64,000 nucleotides of DNA from Pseudactinotalea suaedae (GTDB taxonomy: Bacteria > Actinomycetota > Actinomycetes > Actinomycetales > Beutenbergiaceae), in NCBI RefSeq assembly GCF_009733815.1, contig NZ_WNXY01000012.1, forward strand, positions 111,940 through 175,939, in the 5' to 3' direction. Positions 20,166 through 29,241 of the stretch are shown piece after piece. The position numbers and the translations under genes were made by a program. The notes beneath the pieces are model-generated. The model saw nothing but the letters and a program-made list of their open reading frames with translations. It did no database searches and was not told the DNA's origin. Position 1 is the first letter of the stretch; each line of letters opens with the position of its first letter.

Positions 20166-20507
20166 TCAGTCGCCGCGGGTCCGCACCGCCACGGTGAGAA
20201 GGACCGCGGCGTCCTCCAGCGCGTCGAGCCGGTGTCGCACGGGCGGGATGACCAGGTAGCCGCCGGGGCCGCTCTCCCAGGTCACCTCACCTCCGGTCAG
20301 CACGACGCGGCCGACCAGGACCTGCAGCGTCGCCTCGCCCGGGCTCTCGTGCTCGGCCAGCTCGCCGCCCTCGGCGAGCGCGACCATGGTCTGGCGCAGG
20401 TGGTGGTCACGGCCGCCGTGGATGGTGCGGCCGCTGCGGCGGGCGGTGCTGGCACGCGCCTCGTCGATCATGTCGTGGGCCAGGGCGGTGAGATCGAACG
20501 CGTCCAT
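20166..20507 (-). CDS. Cupin domain-containing protein
   Basis: This 113-aa small protein has HHLRQTMVALAEGGELAEHESPGEATLQVLVGRV and then WESGPGGYLVIPPVRHRLDAL, the two conserved cupin motifs with HxE...G and later G-x5-P-x-x-x-H residues. That suggests a single-domain metal-binding beta-barrel of unknown ligand. The ATG at 20507 follows GAGAGGAACCCC. It is divergent from the TetR gene at 20703, which is the natural candidate regulator. Confidence 0.8.
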   Translation of the reverse strand: MDAFDLTALAHDMIDEARASTARRSGRTIHGGRDHHLRQTMVALAEGGELAEHESPGEATLQVLVGRVVLTGGEVTWESGPGGYLVIPPVRHRLDALEDAAVLLTVAVRTRGD

Positions 20508-20626
20508 GGGGTTCCTCTCCTCGTTCCGGCTGAGCCAAGCACAGATCGGGCCCGACGTCGTGGTGCCCGAGCAGGCGGCCGGCTCGCCGCGGACACCGGG
20601 GAGCGCCGCCCGGGTATGCGACGGGC

Positions 20627-20642
20627 TATAGTGTTACTAGTA
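20627..20642 (+). promoter_or_regulatory. Candidate -10 box and TetR-type palindrome
   Basis: TATAGT (20627-20632) resembles a -10 hexamer and is followed by the 8-bp palindrome TACTAGTA (20635-20642). It lies about 60 bp before the TetR start, in the AT-richest stretch of the cupin-tetR divergent region. An operator here would allow autorepression. No clear -35 is visible. Confidence 0.4.
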
Positions 20643-20702
20643 CGTCTACCTGAGGGAACGACGCGCTCGGGCGCCGGCCCGGGCGACGAGACGGAGGAAC
20701 GC

Positions 20703-21323
20703 GTGGACCTCGAGGAATCGAGCCAGGACGGCAGGCGCCGAGGTGGTGCGGCGACGCGTGAGCGCATTCTCGACGCCGCAGCCGAGCTGTTCTACGCCGC
20801 CGGCATCCGCAGCACGAGCGCGGATCGCATCATCGAGTCGGTGGGCATCACGAAGGTCACCTTCTACCGCCACTTCCGTACGAAGGACGAGCTCGTCGTG
20901 GCCTACCTCGAGCGGCGGGCGGCCTGGGAACGCGGTGCCGTCGCGCAGGCCCGCGAGGGGCACGACGCAGTCGAGGCGCTCCGTGCGATCGCCTCGGGTA
21001 TCGGCGAGGCGAGCTGCCGGCCCGGCTTTCGCGGTTGCCCGTTCATCAACGCCGCGGCCGAGTACCCCGACACCGAGCACCCGGTCCGGCTGGTCGTGGA
21101 CTCGCACCGCCGCTGGACGCACGACGCCTTCCTCGACCTCGCCGCCAAGGCCGGCGTCGCGGATGCGCCCGCGGTTGCCGGGCAGCTGATGATGCTGCGC
21201 GACGGTGCGATGGTCAGCGGATACCTCGGCGACCCCGAGGCGGTCGCCGAGGCGCTGGCCGGCGCCTACCTGGCGGTGATTCAGGCGGGGCACCGGCCCG
21301 ACGAGGGCGGGCGGCGCGGCTAG
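20703..21323 (+). CDS. TetR/AcrR family transcriptional regulator
   Basis: This 206-aa protein has an N-terminal helix-turn-helix: ATRERILDAAAELFYAAGIRSTSADRIIESVGITKVTFYRHFRTKDELV. The ligand domain has CRPGFRGCPFINAAAEYPD, typical of the YxaF-like subgroup with a conserved CPF. GTG 20703 is supported by GGAGG at 5 nt spacing. It is divergent from the cupin gene and convergent with the compatible-solute operon, whose last stop is only 22 nt away. Its target is most likely itself and the cupin gene. Confidence 0.88.
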   Translation: MDLEESSQDGRRRGGAATRERILDAAAELFYAAGIRSTSADRIIESVGITKVTFYRHFRTKDELVVAYLERRAAWERGAVAQAREGHDAVEALRAIASGIGEASCRPGFRGCPFINAAAEYPDTEHPVRLVVDSHRRWTHDAFLDLAAKAGVADAPAVAGQLMMLRDGAMVSGYLGDPEAVAEALAGAYLAVIQAGHRPDEGGRRG

Positions 21324-21345
21324 CCGTCCGCCTCGTCGCGGCCGC

Positions 21346-22263
21346 TCAGAGCAGGCCGTTCTCCTCCAGCCACGACGTGGCGATCTCCGGCGTCGAGACC
21401 TGCTCGACCGTGCTCTGCACGTTCAGGCCGACGAGCGCCTCGGCCGTGAGCGCGGCGCTGATGGGATCGATGACCTCAGCGATCTCCTCGGCGATGTCGC
21501 TCGAGGCGATCGGGACGATGTTCGAGGACAGGATCAGGTTCTCCGGGTCCTCGAGCGCCACGATCTCGCCGGTGTCGAACGCGGGGTCGGCCGAGTAGAT
21601 GTCGGCGACCTGGATCTCGCCGGCCAGCAGCGAGTCCAGCGTGGTGGGGCCGGTCGCGGAGAAGGTCAGCTCGACGCCGTAGACCTCTGCCGCGGCCGCC
21701 GGTCCGTACGGTCGCTCCTCGAACTCGGGCGCGGCGCCGATCACGAGCTCGCCCTCGACGCCGGCCAGGTCACCGATCGTGACGAGGCCGTTCTCCTCGG
21801 CGAAGGAGGACAGCACGGTGTAGGTGTCCTGATCGGACGCCTCCGCGTAGTCGAGCGCGGTGAGCCCCTCGGGCAGCACCTCCTGCAGCGCGGCGAAGAC
21901 GTCCTCCGGGCTGGTCGCGGTGGTCTCCGGGTCGAGGAACTCCAGCAGGTTGCCCGTGTACTCGGGGAACAGGTCGATCGCCCCCGACTCGATCTCCGGC
22001 ATGTACGCGTCGCGCTGCCCGATGCTGAACTGGCGCTCCACGGAGTGCCCCGCGGCCTCCAGCGCCTGCGCGTAGATCTCCGCGACGATCTCGTTCGAGT
22101 AGTAGGCCTGCGAGCCGATGACGATGGTCTCGCTCCCGCCGTCGGACGTCTCGTCCGACGGGGTCTCGAGCGGGTTGTCGCTCGAGCATCCTGCGAGCGC
22201 CAGGGCCGCGGCAAGCGCGACCCCGGCGGTCAGGGTGCGGCGCGTGGGGCGTGCGATGGACAT
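21346..22263 (-). CDS. Glycine betaine/choline-type ABC transporter substrate-binding lipoprotein
   Basis: This 305-aa precursor has a lipobox LALAGCSS with lipidated C26. The mature domain starts ETIVIGSQAYYSNEIVAEIYAQALEAAG and contains DLFPEYTGNLLEFL. The EYTG segment and overall order identify the OpuAC/OpuCC family that binds quaternary ammonium osmolytes. It is the last gene of a four-gene minus-strand operon, 20 nt after a permease. Exact substrate preference (glycine betaine, choline, proline betaine) cannot be decided by eye. Confidence 0.9.
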   Translation of the reverse strand: MSIARPTRRTLTAGVALAAALALAGCSSDNPLETPSDETSDGGSETIVIGSQAYYSNEIVAEIYAQALEAAGHSVERQFSIGQRDAYMPEIESGAIDLFPEYTGNLLEFLDPETTATSPEDVFAALQEVLPEGLTALDYAEASDQDTYTVLSSFAEENGLVTIGDLAGVEGELVIGAAPEFEERPYGPAAAAEVYGVELTFSATGPTTLDSLLAGEIQVADIYSADPAFDTGEIVALEDPENLILSSNIVPIASSDIAEEIAEVIDPISAALTAEALVGLNVQSTVEQVSTPEIATSWLEENGLL

Positions 22264-22283
22264 GGTGTTCCTCTCGGTGGGGT

Positions 22284-22994
22284 TCAGCTGGATGCGGGAA
22301 CGGATGCGGTGGATCGGTCGCGGGAGGAGGTCCGCAGGCCGGTGGGCACGGCCATGCGCTGGGCGAGGGCCAGCAGCAGGTCGACCAGGAGGGCGAGGAG
22401 CGCGACGAGGATCGCACCGCCGAGCACCTGCTCGAAGCGGCGCAGCGGGATCCCCTGGATGATCGGCCAGCCCAGCCCGCCGAGGTTCACGTAGGCCGCG
22501 ATGGTGACGGTGGCGATCACCTGCAGCGTCGCCGCGCGGATCCCGCCGACGAGCAGCGGCAGCCCGAGCCGCATCTCGACCTTCCAGAACACCTGCCACT
22601 CGGTCATCCCCATGGCCCGGGCGGCGTCGATCACGTGGCGGTCGACCGCCTCGATCCCGGTGTAGGCGCCGGCCAGCAGCGACGGGATCGCCAGCAGCAC
22701 GAAGGTGACGACGGCGGCCTCGGGGATCCGCAGCACCCCGAGCACGAGCACGAGCAGCACCATCAGGCCGAACGACGGCACGGCGCGCGCAGCGCCCGAG
22801 ATGCCGACGGCGACCTCGCGGCCGCGACCGGTGTGCCCGATCGCCCAGCCGGCGGGCACCGCGATCGCCGCGGCGATCAGGACGGAGATCACCGTGTAGA
22901 GCAGGTGCTGCCCGAGCAGGGTCGGCAGCGCATACGTGCCCTCCATGCGCTCGGGCGCGAACAACCAGGCGAAGGCCTGGGCGAACAGGTTCAT
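22284..22994 (-). CDS. ABC transporter permease (OpuC type, second copy)
   Basis: This 236-aa inner-membrane permease has about five or six hydrophobic helices. The EAA-like loop (ARAMGMTEWQVFWKVEMRLGLPLLVGGIRAA) contacts the ATPase. The start ATG 22994 overlaps the stop of the preceding permease gene by 4 nt. The C-terminus has a polar tail (RDRSTASVPASS). It pairs with the 22991-23674 permease, as in OpuCB/OpuCD. Confidence 0.92.
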   Translation of the reverse strand: MNLFAQAFAWLFAPERMEGTYALPTLLGQHLLYTVISVLIAAAIAVPAGWAIGHTGRGREVAVGISGAARAVPSFGLMVLLVLVLGVLRIPEAAVVTFVLLAIPSLLAGAYTGIEAVDRHVIDAARAMGMTEWQVFWKVEMRLGLPLLVGGIRAATLQVIATVTIAAYVNLGGLGWPIIQGIPLRRFEQVLGGAILVALLALLVDLLLALAQRMAVPTGLRTSSRDRSTASVPASS

Positions 22995-23674
22995 GCGGCC
23001 GCCCGCACCGGCAGCCGCACGCGGCGTGCGGTGGCGTTCGTGCTCGCCCTCGTCCATGGCATGATCGCGCGCCCGGCGAGCATCAGCAGCAGGTCGATCA
23101 CCAGCGCGATCACGACGACGGCGAGCACCCCCGCGAGCACCTCGGCCACGATGCGGCGCTGCAGCCCGTTCTCGAACAGGTACCCGAGGTTCGTGACGCC
23201 GATGAGGATGCCGACCGTGGCCAGCGAGATCGTGCTCACCGCGGCGACCCGCAGCCCGGCCAGGATCACCGGGCCGGCGAGCGGCAGGTCCACCGTCCAG
23301 AAGCGGCGGAAGCCGCCGTAGCCCATCGCCGTGGCCGCCTGCCGCACGGCGGCGTCGACCGAGTCGAGACCGTCGGCGACCGAACGCACCAGGATCGCGA
23401 CGGCGTAGATGGTCAGCGCGACCACGAGGTTCGTCTCGCTGATCGCCGAGTACCCCAGCACCGCGGGCATGAGGATCAGCAGCGCGAGCGAGGGGATCGT
23501 GTACAGCAGCCCGGTCAGCACGATCACCGGACCGCGCACCAGCCGGTACCGCCACGCGACCCACCCCAGCGGCAGCGCGATCAACGACCCGAGCAGGATC
23601 GCGATCACGCACTGACGCAGGTGCACGACCGCCAGCTGCAGGATGAGGTCGACGTTGTCGAGGACCCAGCTCAT
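22991..23674 (-). CDS. ABC transporter permease (OpuC type, first copy)
   Basis: This 227-aa protein begins MSWVLDNVDLILQLAVVHLRQC and has about six membrane helices. The coupling motif AATAMGYGGFRRFWTVDLPLAGPVILAGLR is in the expected place. It lies one base downstream of the ATPase stop and overlaps the next permease (ATGA), so ATPase and both permeases are translationally linked. The dual-permease arrangement is characteristic of OpuC-like osmolyte importers. Confidence 0.92.
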   Translation of the reverse strand: MSWVLDNVDLILQLAVVHLRQCVIAILLGSLIALPLGWVAWRYRLVRGPVIVLTGLLYTIPSLALLILMPAVLGYSAISETNLVVALTIYAVAILVRSVADGLDSVDAAVRQAATAMGYGGFRRFWTVDLPLAGPVILAGLRVAAVSTISLATVGILIGVTNLGYLFENGLQRRIVAEVLAGVLAVVVIALVIDLLLMLAGRAIMPWTRASTNATARRVRLPVRAAA

Positions 23675-23675
23675 C

Positions 23676-24497
23676 TCACCCGCCGTCCTCGACGAGCGCC
23701 CCCTGCGTACGGCCCTCGGAGTCGACCAGGACCCGACCGTGCGGTGTCTCCTTGATCCTCAGCGCGCGCCGTCCGCGCTCCACCCCGATGAACGCCGAGA
23801 CGAACTCGTCGGCAGGGTTGTCGATGATCTCGCTGGGGCTGCCGACCTGGATCACGCGTGCGCCCTTGTCGAGGATCACCACCTGGTCCCCCAGCAGGAA
23901 CGCCTCGTCGATGTCGTGCGTGACGAACACGACGGTCTTGTCCAGGTCCCGTTGCAACCGGATGAGCTCCTGCTGGAGGTCGGCACGCACGATCGGGTCG
24001 ACGGCGCCGAACGGCTCGTCCATGAGCAGGATGTTGGGATCGGCGGCCAGCCCTCGAGCCACGCCGACGCGCTGCTGCTGCCCGCCCGAGAGCTGGCTCG
24101 GATAACGGTCGGCGAGCGCCAGGTCGAGCCCGACGACCTCCAGCAGCTCGCGCGCACGCTCGTGCGCGGCACGCTTCTGGACGCCGACCAGCCGCAGCAC
24201 GGTGGCCACGTTGTCGATCACGGTGAAGTGCGGCATCAGCCCGGAGTTCTGCATGACATAGCCGATGCTGCGGCGCAGCGCGACCGGGTCCTTGCCGAGC
24301 ACGCTCTCGCCGTCGATCTCCACCTCGCCGCTGCTCGGCTCGACCATGCGGTTGATCATCCGGAGCAGCGTCGTCTTGCCGCACCCGGACGACCCGACGA
24401 ACACCGTCGTCTGGCGCGAGGGCAGCACGAGGCTGAAGTCGTCGACCGCGACGGTGCCGTCCGGGAAGCGTTTGGCGACAGAACGGAACTCGATCAT
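23676..24497 (-). CDS. Quaternary-amine-type ABC transporter ATP-binding protein
   Basis: This 273-aa ATPase has Walker A GSSGCGKTTLL, Q-loop MQNSGLMPHFTV, signature LSGGQQQRVG, Walker B ILLMDEPFGAVDP and H-loop VTHDIDEAF. The GAVDP variant and the IGYVMQNSGLMPH segment are typical of ProV/OpuCA. There is a short C-terminal extension of about 35 residues after the ATPase core but no clear CBS pair. It is first in the operon, 34 nt after the DUF427 stop. Confidence 0.92.
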   Translation of the reverse strand: MIEFRSVAKRFPDGTVAVDDFSLVLPSRQTTVFVGSSGCGKTTLLRMINRMVEPSSGEVEIDGESVLGKDPVALRRSIGYVMQNSGLMPHFTVIDNVATVLRLVGVQKRAAHERARELLEVVGLDLALADRYPSQLSGGQQQRVGVARGLAADPNILLMDEPFGAVDPIVRADLQQELIRLQRDLDKTVVFVTHDIDEAFLLGDQVVILDKGARVIQVGSPSEIIDNPADEFVSAFIGVERGRRALRIKETPHGRVLVDSEGRTQGALVEDGG

Positions 24498-24531
24498 CGG
24501 CTGGTCTCCGGTCGGTCGGGTCCGGGGCGGG

Positions 24532-24834
24532 CTATGGGCTGACCTCCACCGCGGGGTCGAAGGCTACGTGACCCGAGATGTCCTTGCCGAGCCGCTCGAA
24601 CGCCGTCGGATAGGGGTTCGGGTAGCCCCATGCGTGGTCGGGGTACACCTCGCCGTCGACCCGGAGGGAGTAGTACTGCGCCTCACCCTTCCACGGGCAC
24701 GTGTACGGGGTCGAGCTCTCGACGAGCGTGTCGGGTGTGACGGAGGTGAGCGGGAAGTACCAGTTGCCCTCGATCGAGATCAGATCGTGCTCCTCGGCCT
24801 GGGCGATGACGGTTCCTGCGAGTACAGCCTTCAT
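24532..24834 (-). CDS. DUF427 domain-containing protein
   Basis: This 100-aa protein (MKAVLAGTVIAQAEEHDLISIEGNWYFP) has the family signature YTCPWKGEAQYYSLRVDGEV and AWGYPNPYPTAF. DUF427 is a small beta-rich fold of unknown function common in actinobacteria. It lies between the FAD oxidoreductase and the compatible-solute operon, all on the minus strand, 56 nt downstream of the first and 34 nt upstream of the ATPase. It may be co-transcribed with either. Confidence 0.92.
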   Translation of the reverse strand: MKAVLAGTVIAQAEEHDLISIEGNWYFPLTSVTPDTLVESSTPYTCPWKGEAQYYSLRVDGEVYPDHAWGYPNPYPTAFERLGKDISGHVAFDPAVEVSP

Positions 24835-24890
24835 GACGTGTCTCCTCGAACGAGATTCGTGCGGTACGGGTCCCCGACCCGGAGGTCGGG

Positions 24891-26315
24891 TCATGCGGTG
24901 TCGCGGCCGGCGGCCTCCAGCAGTCGTAGCCAGATCTCGCTGACCGTCGGGTAGGCGGGCACCGCGTGCCAGAGCCGGGCGAGGGGGACCTCCCCCACGA
25001 CCGCGAAGGTCGCCGCATGCAGCAGGTCGGCGACGTCGGGTCCGACGAACGTGACGCCGAGGAGGACGTCTCGCTCGGTGTCGATCACCATGCGGGCCTG
25101 ACCCTGGTAGTCGTCCTGGCGCAGGCCGGCGCCCGCGACCGTGCTCATGTCCTGGTCGATCACCCGGGTCCGGTACCCCGCATCGGCCGCTGCCTTCGCG
25201 GTGAGGCCGACCGAGGCCACCTCCGGGTCGGCGAAGACGACCTGCGGCACGGTGGCGTGGTCGGCTGTGGCGACGTGACGACCCCAGTCCGCCTCGTGCA
25301 CCTGCTCGCCGCGGGCGCGTGCGGCGATCACGTCACCGGCGGCCCGAGCCTGATACTTGCCCTGGTGGGTGAGCAGCGCCCGGCCGTTCACGTCGCCGAC
25401 GGCGTACAGCCAGTCGATCCCTGGAACGCGCAGCGTGTCATCGGTCCGGATGTACTCCCCCGGCGTGAGCCCCACGATCTCCAGCCCGAGATCGGCGCTG
25501 CGGGGTGTGCGGCCGGTGGCGACGAGCACCTCCTGCGCGATCACCTCGGAGCCGTCGACGAGCGTGAGCCTGACCTCGCTGCCCTCGCGCCGGGCGCTGG
25601 TCGCGTCGGTGTTCGTGCGCACATCGACACCGGCCTCGCGCAGCGTCGCCTCAACCCGCTCGCCCGCGAACGGCTCCATGGTGCCGAGCAGACCGTGGCG
25701 AGCGATCATGGTCACGGTGGCGCCCAGCGCCGCGTAGGCGGTCGCCATCTCGACCCCGACGACGCCACCCCCGATGATGGCCAGCGACTCCGGGATCTCC
25801 TGGGCGCTCGTGGCCTCGCGGCTCGTCCAGGGCGAGACCTCGTGGATCCCGGCGATCGGCGGCATCGCCGCGTCCGTGCCGGTGCTGACCGCGACGGCGT
25901 GGCGCGCCCGCAGCACCCGCGTCGTGCCGTCCTCGGCCGTGACCGTGACCTCCCGAACGCCGGTGAGCCGCCCGTGCCCGCGGGCGAGGGCGATCCCGGC
26001 GGAGTCGAGCCAGCCGACCTGTCCGGCGTCGGACCAGTCGCTGGTGAAGGAGTTGCGGCGGGCGAGCACCGCGCCCACGTCGAGCGTTCCGGTGACGGCC
26101 TCCGCAGCGCCCGCGACGTGCTGCGCCGCGCGCAACGCCTGGGCCGGGCGCAGCAGCGCCTTCGACGGCATGCACGCCCAGTACGTGCACTCCCCACCGA
26201 CGAGCTCGCTCTCCACGATGATCGCGGTCAGACCGCCCTGGACGGCGCGGTCCGCGACGTTCTCCCCGACGGGGCCGGCACCGATCACGATCACGTCATA
26301 GTCGTCAGTGGACAT
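24891..26315 (-). CDS. NAD(P)/FAD-dependent oxidoreductase (dihydrolipoamide dehydrogenase/mercuric reductase-like)
   Basis: The 474-aa class-I pyridine nucleotide disulfide oxidoreductase has an N-terminal FAD site (VIVIGAGPVGENVA), a redox-active pair in GGECTYWACMPSK (C-x4-C), an NAD(P) site (SLAIIGGGVVGVEMA), LYAVGDVNG, and a C-terminal dimerisation domain with HAVPAYPTVSE. The canonical sequence near the disulfide is CVNVGC; the TYWA insert is unusual. There is no N-terminal heavy-metal domain and no lipoyl context, so the substrate is open. ATG 26315 is preferred over 26351 by the GAAGG upstream. Confidence 0.9.
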   Translation of the reverse strand: MSTDDYDVIVIGAGPVGENVADRAVQGGLTAIIVESELVGGECTYWACMPSKALLRPAQALRAAQHVAGAAEAVTGTLDVGAVLARRNSFTSDWSDAGQVGWLDSAGIALARGHGRLTGVREVTVTAEDGTTRVLRARHAVAVSTGTDAAMPPIAGIHEVSPWTSREATSAQEIPESLAIIGGGVVGVEMATAYAALGATVTMIARHGLLGTMEPFAGERVEATLREAGVDVRTNTDATSARREGSEVRLTLVDGSEVIAQEVLVATGRTPRSADLGLEIVGLTPGEYIRTDDTLRVPGIDWLYAVGDVNGRALLTHQGKYQARAAGDVIAARARGEQVHEADWGRHVATADHATVPQVVFADPEVASVGLTAKAAADAGYRTRVIDQDMSTVAGAGLRQDDYQGQARMVIDTERDVLLGVTFVGPDVADLLHAATFAVVGEVPLARLWHAVPAYPTVSEIWLRLLEAAGRDTA

Positions 26316-26487
26316 CGGTACGCCTTCGTTAGCCGGGACGGAGCTCCTCACCCGCCAACGCGCATCGCCCGCGAAGTTGTTCCCGGCGGTCGAACATCCG
26401 CGGCGGTGGCGCCGTCATCCGCCGTGCCCCGCATGTGCTCTCGGGTTAGGGTCGAGACGACCCCGACACCGAGGAGGAGAACCGATC

Positions 26488-27036
26488 ATGGGACAGCTCG
26501 ACAACGCGAAGGTGGCGTTCCTGCTCACCGACGGCTTCGAGGACTCCGAGCTCACCAGCCCGTGGCAGGCGGTGGTGGAGGAGGGCGCGACCGCCACGCT
26601 CGTCAGCCCGAAGGAGGGCAGCGTCGAAGGGAAGAACGGCCACACGCAGGCCGTCGACCTCAGCACCGGTGCGGCCGATGCCGGCGACTTCGACGCGCTC
26701 GTGCTTCCCGGAGGTGTCGTGAACGCCGACCACCTCCGCATGGACGCCGCCGCCGTCGCTCTCGCCGGGGCGTTCTTCGACCAGCACAAGCCGGTCGCGG
26801 TCATCTGCCACGGGGCCTGGATCCTCACCGACGCGGACGCGCTCCGCGGCCGCCGCATCACCAGCTACCCGAGCCTGCGCACCGACCTGCAGAACGCCGG
26901 AGCCGAGTGGGTCGACGAGGAGGTGGTCGTCGATCAGGGTCTGGTCTCCAGCCGCACCCCTGACGACCTGCCCGCCTTCAACGCCAAGCTGGTCGAGGAG
27001 GTCGCCGAGGGCCGCCACGCCGGGCAGTCGCGCTGA
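26488..27036 (+). CDS. DJ-1/PfpI family protein (type 1 glutamine amidotransferase-like)
   Basis: This 182-aa protein begins VAFLLTDGFEDSEL, has the conserved Glu/Asp of this strand, and the nucleophile elbow AVICHGAWIL with the reactive Cys. The C-terminal part is SRTPDDLPAFNAKLVEEV, typical of PfpI-like deglycase/protease proteins. The ribosome-binding site GAGGAGGAG precedes ATG 26488. It opens a plus-strand stress gene run. A hairpin follows its stop. Confidence 0.92.
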   Translation: MGQLDNAKVAFLLTDGFEDSELTSPWQAVVEEGATATLVSPKEGSVEGKNGHTQAVDLSTGAADAGDFDALVLPGGVVNADHLRMDAAAVALAGAFFDQHKPVAVICHGAWILTDADALRGRRITSYPSLRTDLQNAGAEWVDEEVVVDQGLVSSRTPDDLPAFNAKLVEEVAEGRHAGQSR

Positions 27037-27041
27037 TCGGG

Positions 27042-27072
27042 ACCTGACCAGCGGGATCACCGCTGGCCAGGT
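27042..27072 (+). terminator. Terminator-like hairpin after the DJ-1 gene
   Basis: Arms 27042-27053 and 27061-27072 pair over 12 bp with one mismatch around the 7-nt loop GGATCAC. It sits directly after the DJ-1 stop and before the next operon. No U-run follows. Confidence 0.6.
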
Positions 27073-27168
27073 GGACGAGAATCGGCTCGGTGGTGCAGAC
27101 TGCTCCTGTAAGCGCTCGAGACCGTGGCGCGGACGTCGAGGAGGACGCGAGTCCTCAAAGGACGGACG

Positions 27169-28323
27169 ATGCTCTCGATCAACTCGGCTGACGTCGGCGC
27201 GGGCGGTGCCACCGCCCGACCACGGCGCACGCACCCGACACCGCTGCCGCGACCACGCGGACCCATCTCCGGCGCGCTGCGCACGCTCCTGACCGGGCCC
27301 CCCACACGCGACGCCGACATCCTGGCCAGCAGCCACATCACCGAGCTCTGGTCGCCCGCCAAGGACGCGCCGTGGTGGCGCTCCGGTGAGGACGCCGCGC
27401 TCGCACTCGTCTACCTCGCCGAGCTGCGCCGCCGCGGTCTCGAGGGGGTCGACGACGGCTGGGACGGACACCCGTTGCTCGCCACCGCGCGGTGGACCCT
27501 GAGCGGGCCGGTTCGGCGGGGGCTGGAGCGACTGGCGGACGCGGACGAGCCCCACCCGCGCGCGACGGGCTACGCGGTCGTCAGGCAGGTGATCGCCATG
27601 GCTGCCCGGGCGTCCGCTCCCTCGCAGTCCGCCCTTGCCTGCGGCTTCGGTGAGGGTGTTCTCGAGATCGAGGTGGCGCTCACGGCGGTGCAGCGGCTGC
27701 GCGAGCGAGACGCGCGCGCCAGCCTGCTGCCCTCGCTGGCCGGGGCGCCACGGCGCCTGCTCGCGCGAACCGTGGCGGTGGCACCCTCGGACGACGACGT
27801 CGACGACGAGCGCGAGGCGCTCGCGGCGGTGCTGCGCGGTCTCGACCTCGCGGACAGCACCGGCGCCAACCTCGACGCTCTGCCCGGCCCCGCGCTCTGG
27901 CGGATCGCCGTGCTCGACCACCTGGTGTCGCACCGCTCGTCGCGAGCTGCGGCGCTCGGGTGGCTCGCCGCGGCCGACGCGCTCGCAGCCGCCGGCCGGT
28001 TCGTGACCGGCGACGCCCTGCGCACGCACGGCCTCCCCGCGGCCACGGCCGAGGCCTGGGACGCCTGCGTCATCGGGCACATGTCGACGCTGGAGGCGGC
28101 CGAGCACCTCGTCGACGCCGAGCCGCAGCTGGCCACCGACGTGCTGCTCGGCGCGCGTGCCTGCGTCACCGCCGCCACCGCCGTCCAGGGCGCCGTGGAG
28201 GAGGTTCGACGGCTCCGCCGGCAACCGCCCACCGGGCTCACGATCGACATCCCTGTTGTCACTGACGTCACCGGCGTCGGTGACCTCACGCACCAGCCCA
28301 CCCCTACGGAAGGACTGACATGA
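27169..28323 (+). CDS. Iron-containing redox enzyme family homologue with altered ligand positions
   Basis: This 384-aa protein is collinear by eye with the redox enzyme at 32827-33858. Both share a Pro-Arg-Gly-Pro start (LPRPRGPIS), a G-V-D-D-x-W region and a C-terminal half with LGWLAAADALAAAG and LLGARACVTAA. The heme-oxygenase-like (HDO) family needs carboxylate and His ligands. Where the paralogue has QADEYGGG, AAFEMTSS and DEHVEADAVHE, this protein has VDDEREAL, AAADALAA and DACVIGHMSTLEAAEH, so it may be inactive or bind differently. Start ATG 27169 follows AAAGGAC. It overlaps the SDR gene (ATGA). Confidence 0.65.
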   Translation: MLSINSADVGAGGATARPRRTHPTPLPRPRGPISGALRTLLTGPPTRDADILASSHITELWSPAKDAPWWRSGEDAALALVYLAELRRRGLEGVDDGWDGHPLLATARWTLSGPVRRGLERLADADEPHPRATGYAVVRQVIAMAARASAPSQSALACGFGEGVLEIEVALTAVQRLRERDARASLLPSLAGAPRRLLARTVAVAPSDDDVDDEREALAAVLRGLDLADSTGANLDALPGPALWRIAVLDHLVSHRSSRAAALGWLAAADALAAAGRFVTGDALRTHGLPAATAEAWDACVIGHMSTLEAAEHLVDAEPQLATDVLLGARACVTAATAVQGAVEEVRRLRRQPPTGLTIDIPVVTDVTGVGDLTHQPTPTEGLT

Positions 28324-29189
28324 GCACCGACAGCTCGCGACCCACCAACGTTCCGGCCCAGACCCAGGAGTGGCCAGGCCGCACCCAGGACATGGACCCG
28401 GTCCCCGACCACGGCGAGACCAGCTGGACCGGGCGAGGCCGCATGGAGGGCAAGCGTGCTCTGATCAGCGGTGGTGACTCCGGCATCGGCCGGGCCGCGG
28501 CGATCGCCTTCGCCAAGGAGGGCGCCGACGTCGCCATCGCGTTCCTCCCGGAGGAGGAGCAGGACGCAGCCGAGGTCGAGCGGGCGGTCACCGAGGCCGG
28601 TCGCCGGTGCGTGCTGCTCCCCACCGACCAGCGCAGCGAGGAGGCCAACGTCAAGCTGGTCGAGGATGCGGTGGCCGCGCTCGGTGGCCTCGACACCGTG
28701 GTGTCGAACGCCGCCTTCCAGATGGGGACGAACGGCGGCATCGAGGCGTTCAGCGCGGAACAGCTCGAGCGGGTCTACGCCACGAACGTCTTCGCGACGT
28801 TCTGGCTCATCAAGGCCGCGGTGAAGCACCTCAAGCCGGGCTCGAGCATCGCGATCACCACCTCGATCCAGGCCTTCGAGCCCAGCGAGCCGCTGCTCGA
28901 CTACGCGTCGACGAAGGCGGCGCTCAACAACCTCATGGTCAACCTGGCCTCGGACCTCGGGTCGAAGGGCATCCGCGTCAACGCCGTCGCCCCCGGACCG
29001 ATCTGGACCCCGCTGATCCCCTCGACGTTCGGCGAGGAGAAGGTGGAGGGCTTCGGCGCCGACACCCCGCTGGGGCGGCCGGGCCAGCCGATCGAGGTCG
29101 CCGCCGCGTTCGTGTTCCTCGCCTCCGACGAGGCGAGCTACGTGAGCGGCACCGTGCTCGGGGTCACCGGCGGGCGCCCGGTGTTCTGA
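28320..29189 (+). CDS. Short-chain dehydrogenase/reductase (general stress protein 39-like)
   Basis: This 289-aa enzyme has a 40-residue polar N-terminal extension (PAQTQEWPGRTQDMDP), then ALISGGDSGIGRAAA (TGxxxGIG cofactor motif), NAAF, active-site TSIQAF with S and YASTK (Y-x3-K), and GIRVNAVAPGPIWTPL. The N-terminal extension and sequence are those of the GSP39/YhdF-type SDRs induced by general stress in Gram-positive bacteria. It is translationally coupled to the upstream redox homologue. The substrate is unknown. Confidence 0.93.
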   Translation: MSTDSSRPTNVPAQTQEWPGRTQDMDPVPDHGETSWTGRGRMEGKRALISGGDSGIGRAAAIAFAKEGADVAIAFLPEEEQDAAEVERAVTEAGRRCVLLPTDQRSEEANVKLVEDAVAALGGLDTVVSNAAFQMGTNGGIEAFSAEQLERVYATNVFATFWLIKAAVKHLKPGSSIAITTSIQAFEPSEPLLDYASTKAALNNLMVNLASDLGSKGIRVNAVAPGPIWTPLIPSTFGEEKVEGFGADTPLGRPGQPIEVAAAFVFLASDEASYVSGTVLGVTGGRPVF

Positions 29190-29241
29190 CGCTGTCCTGA
29201 CTGGTCCGCGAGCAGGTACGTCACGACAAGAAGGAGATGAC

